Assembly (NCBI GenBank): GCA_021527695.1
Contig: JAKFAO010000002.1
Location: 1,426,501 to 1,490,500 of the forward strand
Source of the DNA: Naematelia aurantialba
Taxonomy: Eukaryota > Basidiomycota > Tremellomycetes > Tremellales > Naemateliaceae
Direction of reading: 5' to 3'
DNA length: 64,000 nt
Positions 11,183 through 22,428 of this stretch are shown here, piece after piece. How positions within the stretch are numbered: position 1 is the first letter of the stretch; each line of letters opens with the position of its first letter. The notes beneath the pieces were generated by a model that searched no databases, was not told the origin of the DNA, and saw only the letters and a list, made by a program, of their open reading frames with translations. The translations under genes and the position numbers were made by a program.

Positions 11183-12637
11183 ATGTCGTTCGCTCCTCCC
11201 GAGGCACACGTGCAGTTCCAGGTGAGTTTGATTCGACGGTCGGCGTTCTGCAGCGAGATAGGGTGGGGTCAGGTGGTCTTGGGAAATTGAGGATGTTGTC
11301 AAGAAAGGACGAGGGGATGCAGTGCTGGAGCCATGTGCAGGCATGCATGTGTAGGAAGCGAGTGGGAGGGAACTAAGGCCTAAGGAAAGGATTGGAAGCG
11401 GATGCGGATGGTGTCAAGGATAAGGTGCAGTGCTGACGATACATCTTCCCCTCAACTCTTCTCTCGCCTTTAATTTCCTGCGTCCACCATCCCTGTGACC
11501 ACGGCTGTCCCACTGCGCCTACCCCACGACGTCACCATCCACTCTGACTCGCCGCGCCACCCGACACTTGACTGACCGTTTGATCCGACTCGCCTCGACG
11601 CAACAGCACATTCTCCGTCTGCTCAACACCAACGTCAAGGGCGGCGGCAAGATCATGTTCGCCCTGACTGAGATCAAGGGTGTCGGACGGCGTTACGCCA
11701 ACTTGGTGTGCAAGAAGGCCGATGTGGACCTCAACAAGCGGTGAGTGTCGGGTGCTTGAGTGGGGATTGGTGTCAGCTGGGGGCCGGTCCGACTGTTCAC
11801 GTTTGGCCGCGGAGGAAGATGCTGCTTCTACACCAGAGACGCTGTCATCCTCCTGTATTCATTCCGACCTCCTCTTCTATTCACGCTGCACGTATATTTT
11901 CGCCACATATTTTAACTTCTTGCAAACCTACTCCAATCCTGGTCATCGTTCTCCAATCCTTGTCATCGTTCTTCTATCCTGTCATCGTTCTTCCATCACC
12001 GCTCCGCCTCCACTCTGATGCCCACTCACCTTGACTCTCATCTCGACTCTTCCCGACGCATCCGCTGACCCGCTGCAGCGCCGGCGAGCTCAACTCTGAC
12101 GAGCTCGAGCGAATCGTGACGATCATGCAGAACCCCGCGCAGTTCAAGATCCCCACCTGGTTCCTCAACCGACAGCGCGATCTCACCGACGGCAAGAACT
12201 CGCACACCCTTTCCAACGCTATTGACCAGAAGATGCGTGACGACCTCGAGCGCCTGAAGAAGATCCGCTCGCACCGCGGCCTGAGGCACCACTGGGGTCT
12301 CCGAGTCCGGGGCCAGCACACCAAGACGACGTGCGTTGTCTCCTTTCTTCCCTCTTCTGTGTTATCACTGTCCTCTCTCTTGCTGCTTCTCTCGTAACAC
12401 TGTCCTCTCTCTTGCCGCTTCTCTCGTATCACTGTCATCTTTTGTCGCGCCTCTCTATCACTGTCCTCTCTTGTCGCTTCTCTCATACCACTGCCATCTG
12501 TCTTGTCGCTTCTCCCTTGCCCGCCGTCACTCTTCCCACCGTCGTTCCTCTCATCTCCTCTCCGGGTGGCGGTCTGACCAGCACTGACTCTGTACAGCGG
12601 CCGACGCGGAAAGACTATCGCTGCCAAGAAGAAGTAG
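11183..12637 (+). CDS. RPS18: 40S ribosomal protein uS13 (S18)
   Basis: Small-subunit head protein contacting the P-site tRNA and the large subunit. Four exons (11183-11221, 11607-11740, 12079-12330, 12598-12637) total 465 nt and encode 154 residues, the usual length. The sequence opens [20 protein letters not shown] and continues through [20 protein letters not shown] and [20 protein letters not shown]. It then reads [20 protein letters not shown] and [16 protein letters not shown], ending AAKKK. Donors GTGAGT, GTGAGT and GTGCGT join CAG acceptors in consistent phases. The first and second introns are long (385 and 338 nt) for a ribosomal protein gene; the third (267 nt) is filled with imperfect pyrimidine-rich repeats. 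The gene is divergent from RPL42. Confidence 0.96.
12331..12597. repeat. Pyrimidine-rich imperfect repeats filling RPS18 intron 3
   Basis: The intron is built largely from degenerate copies of a roughly 30-40 nt unit containing ACTGTC, CTCTCTTG and CGCTTCTCTC blocks. It keeps a CTGAC branch site and a TGTACAG acceptor at its 3' end. Confidence 0.75.
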
Positions 12638-13201
12638 GCGGTCGAGGTGTCTTGTATGTAGGCTGTGGGATGCACGCATTTTCTACGCAACTCTGCAGCG
12701 TCTTTGAGAGTGTTCTTCGCTCTTTGGTTGATACATTTTCGCGAGGGGCCGATGTGATATCCACTCGAGGACAGATGCAGACTGGAGCGTGTTCATCGCT
12801 ACTCTTCCGCCTCTACGCCTCTACGCCTCTCGTCGCTTTACGCATTGCTCTTGTCTGTGCCCATCCCCATGTCCCTCTACCCATCTCTTTTTCCCTCTAC
12901 CCCTCTCTTTGTCGCTCTACTCCTCTCTTTGTCGCTCTCATCTCTTTGTCGCTCTCATGTCTTTGTCGCAGTACACTCGTCCCGTGCGTCCCGCTTGTCC
13001 CCTCCGGTGGGATCCGGACGCTGCATGAGGAAACTCAGGTGCACCATTGCTCTACTGCATGCATATCGCTCGATTATAAGCCCAGATGCTGCAACAAAAT
13101 CTGAGAACACTACATGCACGGACAGATACTGACTCTCCCTCCGATGCAGACGTGTGCCGAGACAGCAGATCACGCTCGGGTTCGATACCGTAGGTCCACG
13201 C
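12638..13201. other. Convergent spacer downstream of RPS18
   Basis: This 564-bp region between two convergent stop codons contains CTCTTTGTCGCTCT repeats (about 12895-12970). No convincing coding frame was seen. Confidence 0.5.
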
Positions 13202-16200
13202 CTACGCCATCCACCCGTGCGTGCCCCAGCCTTCGAACCCGCCCGACGCAAAGCCGGGATACTGCGCCACTCCATTCTGCCCTCCCTGCCCCTGCGCTGC
13301 ACCCGGTTGGTCCTGCGACGACCCCTGCATCCCCTCCATCCCCGTTTGGGACTGCCCATTCGGGCCCGCTGCCCCATGAGTACCCGCACCGTTATTGGCA
13401 TTGTTCGCGTTCTCCCAGCTGAAGCTGAATACGCGCGACAAGAAATCGTCCGGCGCCTGTTGGAGTGGCATCTGTTGGTTCGCTGCCGGTGTTGGAAAGT
13501 AACTCTGGAGCATGCTTTCCACAGCAGGGTCGAGTGGCGGCTGAGCATTGGCGGCGTAGAATGTCGGCGGGAAGGTCGACGATACCGACGGGTCGATGGG
13601 GAACGTGAATGGCGATGTGCCGGATGAATAGGCGGCAGGAGGGAGTGCGAGATTGTTCTCAGCAGTTTGTCCGATACTGTGTCCACCGGGGTTGACAGGT
13701 GTCCCAGAAGCAGGGGGAGGCATAGGATAGGCGTCAAAGACAGGTCGGTCGCGTGGTGTATCGCTGAATATCCGCATGTCCATCTGACCACTTCGGGGAG
13801 AGAACGACGGAAGGCCCGAGGGATCGTTGGTTGGAGTCGCCCCGGACGCAGAATTCGTCGATTGTGATGGTGAGTCGTGCTCAAGTTGCGCTTGACGAAT
13901 GAGTTTCTTCACCGCGCGCTGGAGACCAGATTCGTCGTCTTCGTCGCCAGGAGACGCCTTGCGCTTGCCCAGAGTCGAGCCGGGCCGACGACGTTCCTCC
14001 ACTTCCGCTGACACTACATCAGCCCAAGCCCCAACCAAGCATACAAGACTGACCCATCAAGAAATCCATCACCTTGACTGCGGCTCGCGAGGGGTGTGAT
14101 ACATCAGAGATCTGCCTATCACCAGGGTGAGGGACCATCATAGCCGGAAATTCCTCGCTTACCTCATTTGATCAAGAGCACCCTTGACCTCGGCAATCTT
14201 CTGCTCAGTCTCCGTACTGTTCATGTCCCGCTTGGCGGTGCGCTGATCTATATCAGCTCCGGTCCACAGCCAAAGGACCAAGGTAACTGACCAGAAGGTC
14301 AATAATGACCACGAGACCTGACACTGACACGTAAAACAAAGGGATCCTGCGAAGATGAGCATACTGACGTTTGTAGAGTCGATCTGACTTACCACCACTT
14401 TTCTAGAAAGCTCGCCGTCCCGTCATTCCTAGACATCATTCTCAGACTCGCCCTCGCAGCACGGATACATTGCTCTTTTGAGTAGGCAAATCTGCAAACA
14501 TAAGTTTCCAGCAACCTAGATACCAGGGCGACCTACCGGTCGTCCTCGTAGCCTCGACTCAGCCAAGGTCGGTGCAGTCTCAGCATTCGCGAGTGTATTG
14601 CCAGGTTGAGCATGACCTTTTCATAGTACTGCACAAGCCCTTTCGGATCGTTCGATGGGGGATCACGAGCGGACGGATCGGGCTGAAAGAAAGCAGGCAG
14701 TTCCATCATTGCCTTTCGCAGTTCCCCATCGACGGACAAACTGTTTCAGGTTAGGCAGGAACGAATGAGACCAGGAGAAGAGAAAGAGCTCACATGAAAG
14801 AATATGGCGGATGGTTGTGGTTATTTGCCTGCCAGATTTGGCGGTGCGAGATCTCGGCAAACTTTAGTCGAGCGAGCTGGAAAGACATTCGAGTCCGGAC
14901 GTGCATCGGTTGCGGCTTGAGCGGCTGGTCGTCGACAATATCCTCGTCTTCGATATTTGCAGGAAGCGCTGTTTTGACTGAGACACATCAGCAAGGCCAA
15001 CAGACAGAGGAGCGAGAAACTGACTTTGATCAGGCTGGATGCTGCAGCTAAAGTTGTAGCTTGGAGCAAGTGCCCAGTCCAGGAAGACGAGATTCCACCA
15101 TATTCGCCGACCGACTTCTCGCTGGATCAAGCTACCCCAACGGCCAGTCCACATCGGCAATGGTTTACCATCAACCGCCTGCTGCTCCGCTCCAAGTCGA
15201 GAAAGACCCAAGCCCTGAGCCATCTGTAGACGTCAGCTGGAATCTTGACACACCGAAGAGAATAGCTGACTTTGATCGCTGCTCCGAGCAGAGCCCACGC
15301 GGCTTCCCCACGATCCCGGTTGTTCTGCTCATCTGTCAGACACGTTCTCAACCTCAGGGGAAACAGAGGACTGACCAGGTATACGCCGAGCAATACCACG
15401 CACTGTAACCCTTCGGTCGTATGGCTGCCTAAAAAGTCCGCAGCCCACATGGCCTGGTCAGATCAGCATGCGAACCGAAGGTGTGAAATACACGTACACT
15501 GCGTGCTGCGTTGAACCACAAGTCGGGTAACGATACCGACTCTTCGTGAGAAAAGTGCTTGTTTGCTTCCGCGGTCTCCATGAAAAGCAGACCGAGCTGC
15601 GATGCGTTCAGCGCCGATACAGACTGAAGGACGGACGATACTCACTGTGCAGATTGTAAAGTACAGAGCGACAAATGGCAGCGAGATCTCATGCACGACA
15701 AGCTCTGAAGGCAAAGACCATAGATCATTACATTGCCGCATAAAGGTCGGGACGTGGAGGCATCGATGCAGCCAGTCCACACGATCAAGATACTGCGAGA
15801 TTCAGCACGGTCCCTAGGCATCGATGACAGGACTCACAGTATTCACGAGCAACTCTCCCCTCTCCCGGCTCGGGAGAACTTTCGTCAATGCTCTCAACGC
15901 AACGTCGGTCTTCTGGTAGAACAAATCAAAGACATCCAACGGTCCCAGCAGATCCAAGAGGGCATCAATCCTGGCTCCTCTCTCTTCGGGACTAAGGGTC
16001 TCGCCGTACTTTGATCCGCTGAGCCGGAAGTCAGACGTCTGATTCAAGCTCGATTTGCGCCTTGGTTCGAGAGGCGAGTCTTTGCCTGGTCCCGAGCTGG
16101 GTGATGGGCCCGCTTGTAGCATAGACGTGCTTCGAGCCAAGTGGTAGTCATTGTTTGGCGCCTGACGGGACACGGTACTGGGCAGTCGGGAGCCGAAATG

Positions 16201-17182
16201 CGGTAACGAGTGACTTCCATCCACACGACTCCGCCCAAATGCGAGATGCTCAAGCGTCAACGCTGCGCCTTCAGTATCGTCCACCTCTTCATTGTCGACC
16301 CGGGCCAACGCCTTGTCCCGCTCGACAATGGTCATCCGACGAGCGCCCTCGGGCTCTTGAAAGCCGGTGATCTGTGATCGAGTGTTCTTGAGGTAATGCT
16401 CGAGATCGGTGGGAAGCAAAGCACCAGACTTGAGCAGGGAGGACTCGAGTGCGTCGAGCCGATGTGTGATTTGAGCGATATCATTGGCACTTGCGTAGTT
16501 TCCGCTGGGGGGAGTCAGCGAAAAACACAGAGTTATGGCAAGGCCTGGCTCACGGTGACGCTATAGCGTTCTTCTCCGCCTGACGGTAATCAGCTGGACG
16601 ATCTCTGTCTTGTTTTGGAGGGTCTTACTATGCCGACCTCGTGGCATCTCGCCTGGTCGTTTCGTAACACGCAAGGCCCTGTAAAATCAGTATCGGTCCC
16701 GCACCGTCTCGGTGACAGGTACACACCACATGGGAACCTGTATATTGTCAGCTGCAGTTCATGGCCACTTTGCGTAAACAAATCGAGCGCTATTCCGTAG
16801 AAATTGCGTCGGGGCACGAAACAGTGCTGCATGGAGAGGGCGGATTTATCAGGTACAGAGATGGAACCTACTTCTTATCACACTTGATCTTGCGTCTCCT
16901 GCACTCGCTGCAGCTCTGTACGACTCTGCGCCGAGTCGCGTGCGGCTTCCTCTCCTTGCTGATAGAGCCCATGCCGCGCGCATTGCTGGGCGACGGATGC
17001 TCGTCAATCTCGTCGTAGTCTTCGGGACTCATGTGCTCGGATTGAGACTGAGAAAGCACGGGTGTGGATGTGCCAGCCCTGGACCGCTCGTCTTTAATGT
17101 GCAGGAGCTGAGGGAACGGTGGGATCTGGTGTCCTCCCGGCGGGATGGGGGGGTACGCCGACGACGGTGGAGGCCGCGACAT
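13202..17182 (-). CDS. Zn2Cys6 fungal-specific transcription factor
   Basis: Nuclear transcriptional regulator of the binuclear zinc cluster class. The most plausible start is the ATG at 17182-17180 (MSRPPPSSAYPPIPPGG). The zinc cluster begins near 16870 (RRVVQSCSECRRRKIKCDKK), preceded by basic residues, and its later Cys residues lie in the next exon. The middle contains the fungal_trans domain (PF04082): REVGRRIWWNLVFLDWALAP near 15100 is a strong match. HSRMLRLHRPWLSRGYEDDR, near 14540-14600, is typical of the same domain. The C-terminal exon (13202 to about 14013) is Pro/Asn/Gln/Gly-rich, with a basic KRKASPGDEDD patch, and ends GWGTHGWMA; it may be an activation region. Many small introns interrupt the frame. 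The gene regulated is not deducible from context. Confidence 0.85.
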
Positions 17183-17858
17183 GCTCGCCAGTGTCTGTGG
17201 CTCCCAGAGGCCAAGTGGATGATGGTAGCAATCCAAGGAATGGAAAGAGACGAAGAGAGAGAGAGAGAGAAAGAAAGCAGCGCTACAAAGCCCCGAGGCG
17301 GGTAATAACTTTAACATTATGAATGCCTCGATCTGCGCCGGAAGCGAATTAACCAAGCCACGTGTCAGATTACTGAAGCGGCATTTGCACCCGATATCTT
17401 TCGAGGTCCATTCTGGGCTGCTGGCAATTGGGAAACGCTCTGGCGGAATGGTTCTCGACTGACTAGACGAGCGGGGTACCTACAGATAGCCACAGATGGG
17501 TAGAGTATCCTTCGAGTTTTTGGGAACAACAACTCTATGGATCGATGCACGAGTTACAAGTGTTTGAAAGTTGCGTGCTGTTCTGCTTTGTTAAGAATGG
17601 CTTGGCAGATCGAAAATCAAAAGCGATAGAGCCGATGATGGTGGAACCGTTGGAGACGTAACGCACTACTCGGTTCTACCCTATCAGCATAAAAGACGAC
17701 GCACTCGGGTGACACTCTAAACACCAGAGACGAGGTTGCAGTCGCGCTTCAAAAACACGGAACAGATGCCGCGGCAAGAGCGGATTCACTTGCCGTCCAC
17801 AGCCGCGGCTCCGTCCAGGTGCGCAAGCGATGCATAGGAGGACCCTGGTATGTTCTAA
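17183..17858. promoter_or_regulatory. Upstream region of the Zn2Cys6 gene / CIA1 3' flank
   Basis: This 676-bp stretch lies between two minus-strand genes. It includes a GAGAGAGAGAGAAAG run near 17253-17275 just 5' of the transcription-factor start, probably 5' UTR or promoter. No gene was recognised. Confidence 0.5.
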
Positions 17859-19324
17859 TTAGATGTCCGCCACGACACGCCAGACTTTGACGCTGCCGTC
17901 ATCGCCCGCGCTGGACAACATACCAACTCCCTTGCTGTCCTCCCGCGCGCACCACGCCACGCAATTAACATCGCTGACCCGGTGTGCGTCCCTCATCGCG
18001 GCGATGGGGTGTAATTCCACCTTGTCGGTCGCTGGGTTTTGGTATACCTGCCAAACGACAATCTTGCCGTCGCCTCCACCACTCGCTAACAAGCCCCGGC
18101 CGCCTTGGTCACGGGATACGCCGCCGGGAGTCCATGCGAGCGAGAAGCAGGATCGTGAGTGGGCAGAAGTATGCAGCGTCTCTTCGAACAGCGAGTCGGG
18201 GTTATAGCCTCTAAGGCACATGTCAGCCTGGCTATAGAGGGAGTGCCCGGGTGAGAGAGAAGAAGAGGGACGAGAGAGAAGCAGAGGGGAGAGGAGAAGG
18301 GAGAGGGAAGAGAGAGAAGGAAGAGAGAAGAAGAGGGAAGGAGAGGGAAGAGAAAGAGCAACGAGGGAGAGGGAAGAGAAACAAGACATACTTCCTCGTC
18401 CATATGCGGATTCCGCCTAGGTCCCCACCACTCGCCAGCAACTGCCCGTCAGGCGACCAAGCGAGGCACCAGACCGTCTCGTCGTCTTCCAGTGGCGGCA
18501 CGGTGACCTTCTCTGCCTCCCTCTCCTCTGCGCTGGGCGACAAGTTGTCAATGAGCGCCCGAGACACAGGCACGGGGCAGCCCGATGTGGACTTTGGATC
18601 TGAGCTCGAGGGGAGGGAGATGACGAGCGGTGCGGGGGGGAGTTTGGGATGCAGTTTCTGAAAGATGCACCAGTCGCCGTCGGGGTCGTCGAACTGAAGG
18701 TGGATGTGCGAGTCGTAGGATGCCGAAGCGAGTATCTGTCCTGTTAGCTGGGCGATCGCAGCAGGTATGTGTGCTCACTTCTTCCTTGGGATGCCATGCG
18801 AGGTGCTTGACGTCCTGCCCATGCTCCATCATGACGGCGATGCACTCGAAGTCGTCGTCTGGCTGCACTGCACCGTGTCAGCCAGGTCCCTCTGACAGTC
18901 TCAAGACTGTTGATGCGGCTGCTGGCATGGCGGAAGTGAGGGCCAAGATTGGCCGCGAACCCAGAATGCAGTCTCGCGCCTGGCATTGAGTCGACGGAGA
19001 GACTGCAGGCGCGGGAGACTGCAGGCGAGGGAGATGGCGACAATCTAGGCATGCGTACCTTCCCATATCCAGACACTCTTATCCCTACTACAGCTAGCCA
19101 AGAGCGCCCCATCATGGCTCCATGCAACACTCTTGCACTCGCTCTCGTGCCCTTCCAGCACGGTCACGCACTCCCACTCCGTGGAGTTGTTTCCGTTGCG
19201 GGAGGGGAAAGAGCCTGGATTAGCTGCCCCCTCGGTATCGTCCATCTCCTCATCATCGTGAGCATGATCGTGTCCATGAGCATGATCGTGTCCATGATGA
19301 TGAGCATGTTCATGGTGATCGGCA

Positions 19325-19357
<33 letters not shown>

Positions 19358-19836
19358 ACTGTCTCTTCCCAGATCCCGACAGTCGAGTCGAAGCTTCCTG
19401 TCGCCAGCGTCTTTCCAGACGGCGCCCACGCGATGGACCGGATCGTCCGTTTATGTTCCGTCCGCACGGTGTTGAGGAGCTGGAACGTGGGTTTCGGCGC
19501 ATCGGGCGATGGGAAGAGCGATGACGGTCCCTCACCCCCGTCAGCAGGCGAGGGCCCGTCGGCTGATGGAAGTGTAGACGTAGATGGAAGCGCAGGTGTA
19601 GAGGGAAGTGCAGATGTAGATGGAAGTGCAGATGTAGAGGGAAGCGCAGAGGTAGATGGAAGCGTAGAGGTAGAGGGAAGGCGAAAGGAGCTGGTCGAAG
19701 GGTGGGTGTAGTGGAAGATCTTGACGGTCATATCGGTCGAGCAGCTGGCCAGGAGCGGTCTACAGGGATTGAAGGCGACTTGCCATGCTGTGGCCGAGTG
19801 CGGCGGCAGGTCCGCAACGAGCTGCAATGCAGGCAT
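17859..19836 (-). CDS. CIA1: CIA1: cytosolic iron-sulfur cluster assembly WD40 protein
   Basis: Seven-bladed WD40 scaffold of the CIA targeting complex, which delivers Fe-S clusters to cytosolic and nuclear proteins. The ATG at 19836-19834 opens MPALQLVADLPPHSATAWQV. Blade signatures include LLASCSTDMTVKIF, TIRSIAWAPSGKTLATGSFD, ECKSVAWSHDGALLASCSRD, TVWCLAWSPDGQLLASGGD and VNCVAWCAREDSKGV, with the C-terminus VKVWRVVADI. Two unusual insertions interrupt the propeller. One is a repeated STSALP hexapeptide plus Pro/Ser linker (about 19540-19690). The other is a loop of ten Asp residues followed by His/Asp-rich sequence (HHEHAHHHGHDHAHGHDHAH, about 19255-19357). Both fall between recognisable blades, so they are probably surface loops. 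At least four introns; one (about 18250-18390) is almost pure pyrimidine on the coding strand. Confidence 0.93.
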
Positions 19837-20077
19837 CGTTGTTCTCGTACTCGATTGCAATGAAGTTGATTGAGTGTGGTCGGAACGAGATGAGTCTACG
19901 TTGTACGAGTATGTCAGCGTCCGAAAAAGTTGGTTACGGCGTTGTCGTCGTCTTGTCGTCGTGTCGTCGTCGTTGTAGTTGTCGTCGTCTTTGTAGTTTG
20001 TAGTTTGTCTACTGACTTTGCTCAGCTCACAGCTGAGAATGGGGAGTATAGCGCCGCAGTCCTCGGCGTCGTCCTCG
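19837..20077. promoter_or_regulatory. Divergent promoter between CIA1 and the CobW GTPase gene
   Basis: Only 241 bp separate the two start codons, so transcription of both genes must be driven from here. GTCGTCGT runs (about 19940-19990) dominate; no specific operator was recognised. Confidence 0.6.
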
Positions 20078-22083
20078 ATGCCTGCTCGGGTAGACAAGCC
20101 TATCCCAGTGACGTGCTTTACCGGATTCCTCGGTCTGTCCACCTCCTACACACTTCACCATCATCCTTCACCTTCGCCGTTCACCCTTTAGCTCACCCAT
20201 CATCCTTCACACTCACCTTAATACCCACCCTCACCTCACCATCTCGTCGAGCACTGACGCTCCGACAGGCGCGGTAAGCTAAACTTCTCGGTTCATCCAC
20301 CCCCCAAGCTACCGCGCTCATGCAGTGCAGGGGAAGACGACGACGATTCTCGGGCTGTTGAAGCAGCTGCCGAAGGATTACAAGGTGCGTCACTGCCTTC
20401 CTTCGACGAAAACGGATTCGCTTCTCGCCACGCCGGATACCCAGAGCACACCACAGCACACGGCACACACCACACACCACACACCACACACCATACACCA
20501 CACACCACACACCACACAGTTCCAGTCCATAGCCACAGTGTTCAGTATTCTAGCAAACAGGCTGACGGGTCAGGTCGTGCTGCTGAAGAACGAGTATGGC
20601 GATGTAGAAGTCGACTCGCTCTTGGCGCAACAGAGCAATATCGCTGGGGTGTCTGAGATCCTCAACGGCTGTCTGTTGGTATCTTTCACTCCCTTCCCCT
20701 TCCCCTTCCCTTCCTCTTCCCTTTCTGTTTCCCTTCCTCCTCACTTTCTCTTCCCTCCCCCTTCCTCTGTCTCCTGCTTCCTATACTGCCTTCCCCAGTC
20801 TCACATCGCTGCCATACTGAGCTCGCAGCTGCTGCACCATGGTCGGACTCGTCGGAAACGCAATGGAAGAGATCAAAGACAAATACCATCCGGACAGAAT
20901 CATCATCGAGTCGAGGTAGGCCTTCTCTGCACTCGTCTCAGAAGAGGGTTCAGTCGTTCAAGCGGATTGAAGTATCTGCGGCTGACACGCTAAGTGGTTC
21001 GGCGTTTCCCGCGACGCTAGCCCTGCAGATCCGCGAGCTCGAGCCCAAGGGGTTCAAGCTGGATGGCGTGGTGACGGTGATTGATTGTGTGAATTTCAGG
21101 GGTTACGAAGATTCGTCGCCATCTGCCAAGGTGTGCTCTCTCTGCCATGTCTGCTCTTCCCAACCTTACCATCTATCACTGATACCGTTCTCTACATCCC
21201 TCTTCCAGCTTCCCGTCTGGACCTGTCCCTTGCTGCTCTGCTCAAGGGCGATAAGATCACATTGCTTACTGCGTGCGACCCGTTCAGCTCCAAGCACGCT
21301 ACACGGACCTTCTCCTCCTGTCAAAGCACCAGCTCCTCTCGGAGCGCGACCTAGACATCCTCATGGACCACCTCGGGACACTCAACGAGGACACTCCCAA
21401 GCTCCGTATATCGCCGGAACACGGCGTCGCGCCAGACGTGGTGTTTGGCCTAGACACGCAGCTGTTCGAGAAGACTGGCGAGGAGGGGTCCACGTGGGCT
21501 GAGATTGCTGGTGCGAGCGGGTGGCATGGCGACGAGGTGGAGACGCGGAGTATCTGGCGCGGCGGGAAGCAGCCAGGTCATCGGCATTCACATACACATG
21601 CACGCGGGGACGGGGATTGTGCAGACTGCCGCGTCCATCACGAGCACGAGCACAATCACAATCACGAACACGAGCACGGTCGCAGTGGCGAAGAGGGAGC
21701 GGCGGGATATGGACCCGTCGTTCCACTGGAAGAGGAGGTCCTGGAGCGGGAACTGGGGAAGCTCAACTTCGAGGTGTATAGAGGTACGTCGCTAGATTGC
21801 AGGCGCACCTCCGCGACGGGGCAGTGTGGCTTCGGGCGGTGAGCTGAGCTGATGTCCCAAAGTGAAGGGCATAGTCCGCCTGGTAGCGCCAGGCGAGAAG
21901 GGATATCAGACATGTATCTTGAACTGGGCGTTTGGCCGCTTTGAGCTCACGCCTTTGCCCTCGCTGGACGAGGACGATAGCTTGAGAGGGGTCGGTATTC
22001 GCCTGACGGTGATGGGGGAGAGAGGCGAGGTGGCGCGCCGGGCAAAGCGGTTAGCAGCGGCTCTGGGCGCTCACGTGGGGTAG
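20078..22083 (+). CDS. CobW/COG0523-family metal-chaperone GTPase
   Basis: G3E-class P-loop GTPase of the COG0523 (CobW/ZNG1-like) family, thought to deliver metal ions to client enzymes. Eight exons: 20078-20132, 20269-20273, 20331-20384, 20574-20674, 20829-20915, 20995-21130, 21288-21783 and 21863-22083. They sum to 1,155 nt (384 residues). The Walker A motif TGFLGAGKT is assembled across three exons, one of only 5 nt. The metal-binding CxCC signature NGCLCCTM spans the exon 4/5 junction. IIIESSGSAFP (Walker B region) and SKHQLL (the N/SKxD-like position) follow. Residues about 265-310 hold a His-rich insertion (HRHSHTHARGD, then HHEHEHNHNHEHEHG). The C-terminal domain ends RLAAALGAHVG. A His-rich loop is common in this family; the metal served here (zinc is one possibility) cannot be read from sequence. 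Confidence 0.92.
20269..20273 (+). other. 5-nt micro-exon of the CobW GTPase
   Basis: The GCGCG exon lies between a CTGACGC..CGACAG acceptor and a GTAAGC donor. It supplies the second and third bases of one Gly codon and an Ala codon inside the P-loop. Without it, the frame and the Walker A motif are both lost. Confidence 0.8.
20450..20519. repeat. CA-rich simple repeat in CobW intron 3
   Basis: CACACCACA-type units fill about 70 nt of the intron between exons 3 and 4. Confidence 0.85.
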
Positions 22084-22428
22084 CGAAGTGTGATTATGCA
22101 TACTCGCGAGTTCTTCGTCCAGCATTGTCGAGTCGAACGACACAGCTCGAGGCTGGGGATAAGAAGACCGCACAATTGTTGTTTGAACTGTAGACCATTC
22201 GCATTGTCGTGAACTTGGGTATGAAACGCCTGAGCTTGGGACAATAGTGCTCAGACCATCCCTGAGATGATCGCCTGGTGGCCGAAGACCGCATCAATCG
22301 ACGCCGACATGGTACTGCGCCTGGGGGTGTATATGCAGACTGGTGCTCTGGGCGTTCGCAATTTGCTCTCGTATCGAGTTGCGATCGTTACTCTCGTCTG
22401 CTCTGCCTGCTCGTGGTGAAGAGTGAAA
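22084..22428. promoter_or_regulatory. Spacer between CobW gene and first HAD gene
   Basis: This 345-bp tandem spacer presumably holds the first HAD gene's promoter. Nothing further was recognised. Confidence 0.45.

Noticed and set aside
13154..13627. Plus-strand frame of 157 codons opposite the transcription factor C-terminus
   Set aside because: Antisense to the last exon of the Zn2Cys6 gene, with Arg/Pro-rich composition and no motif.
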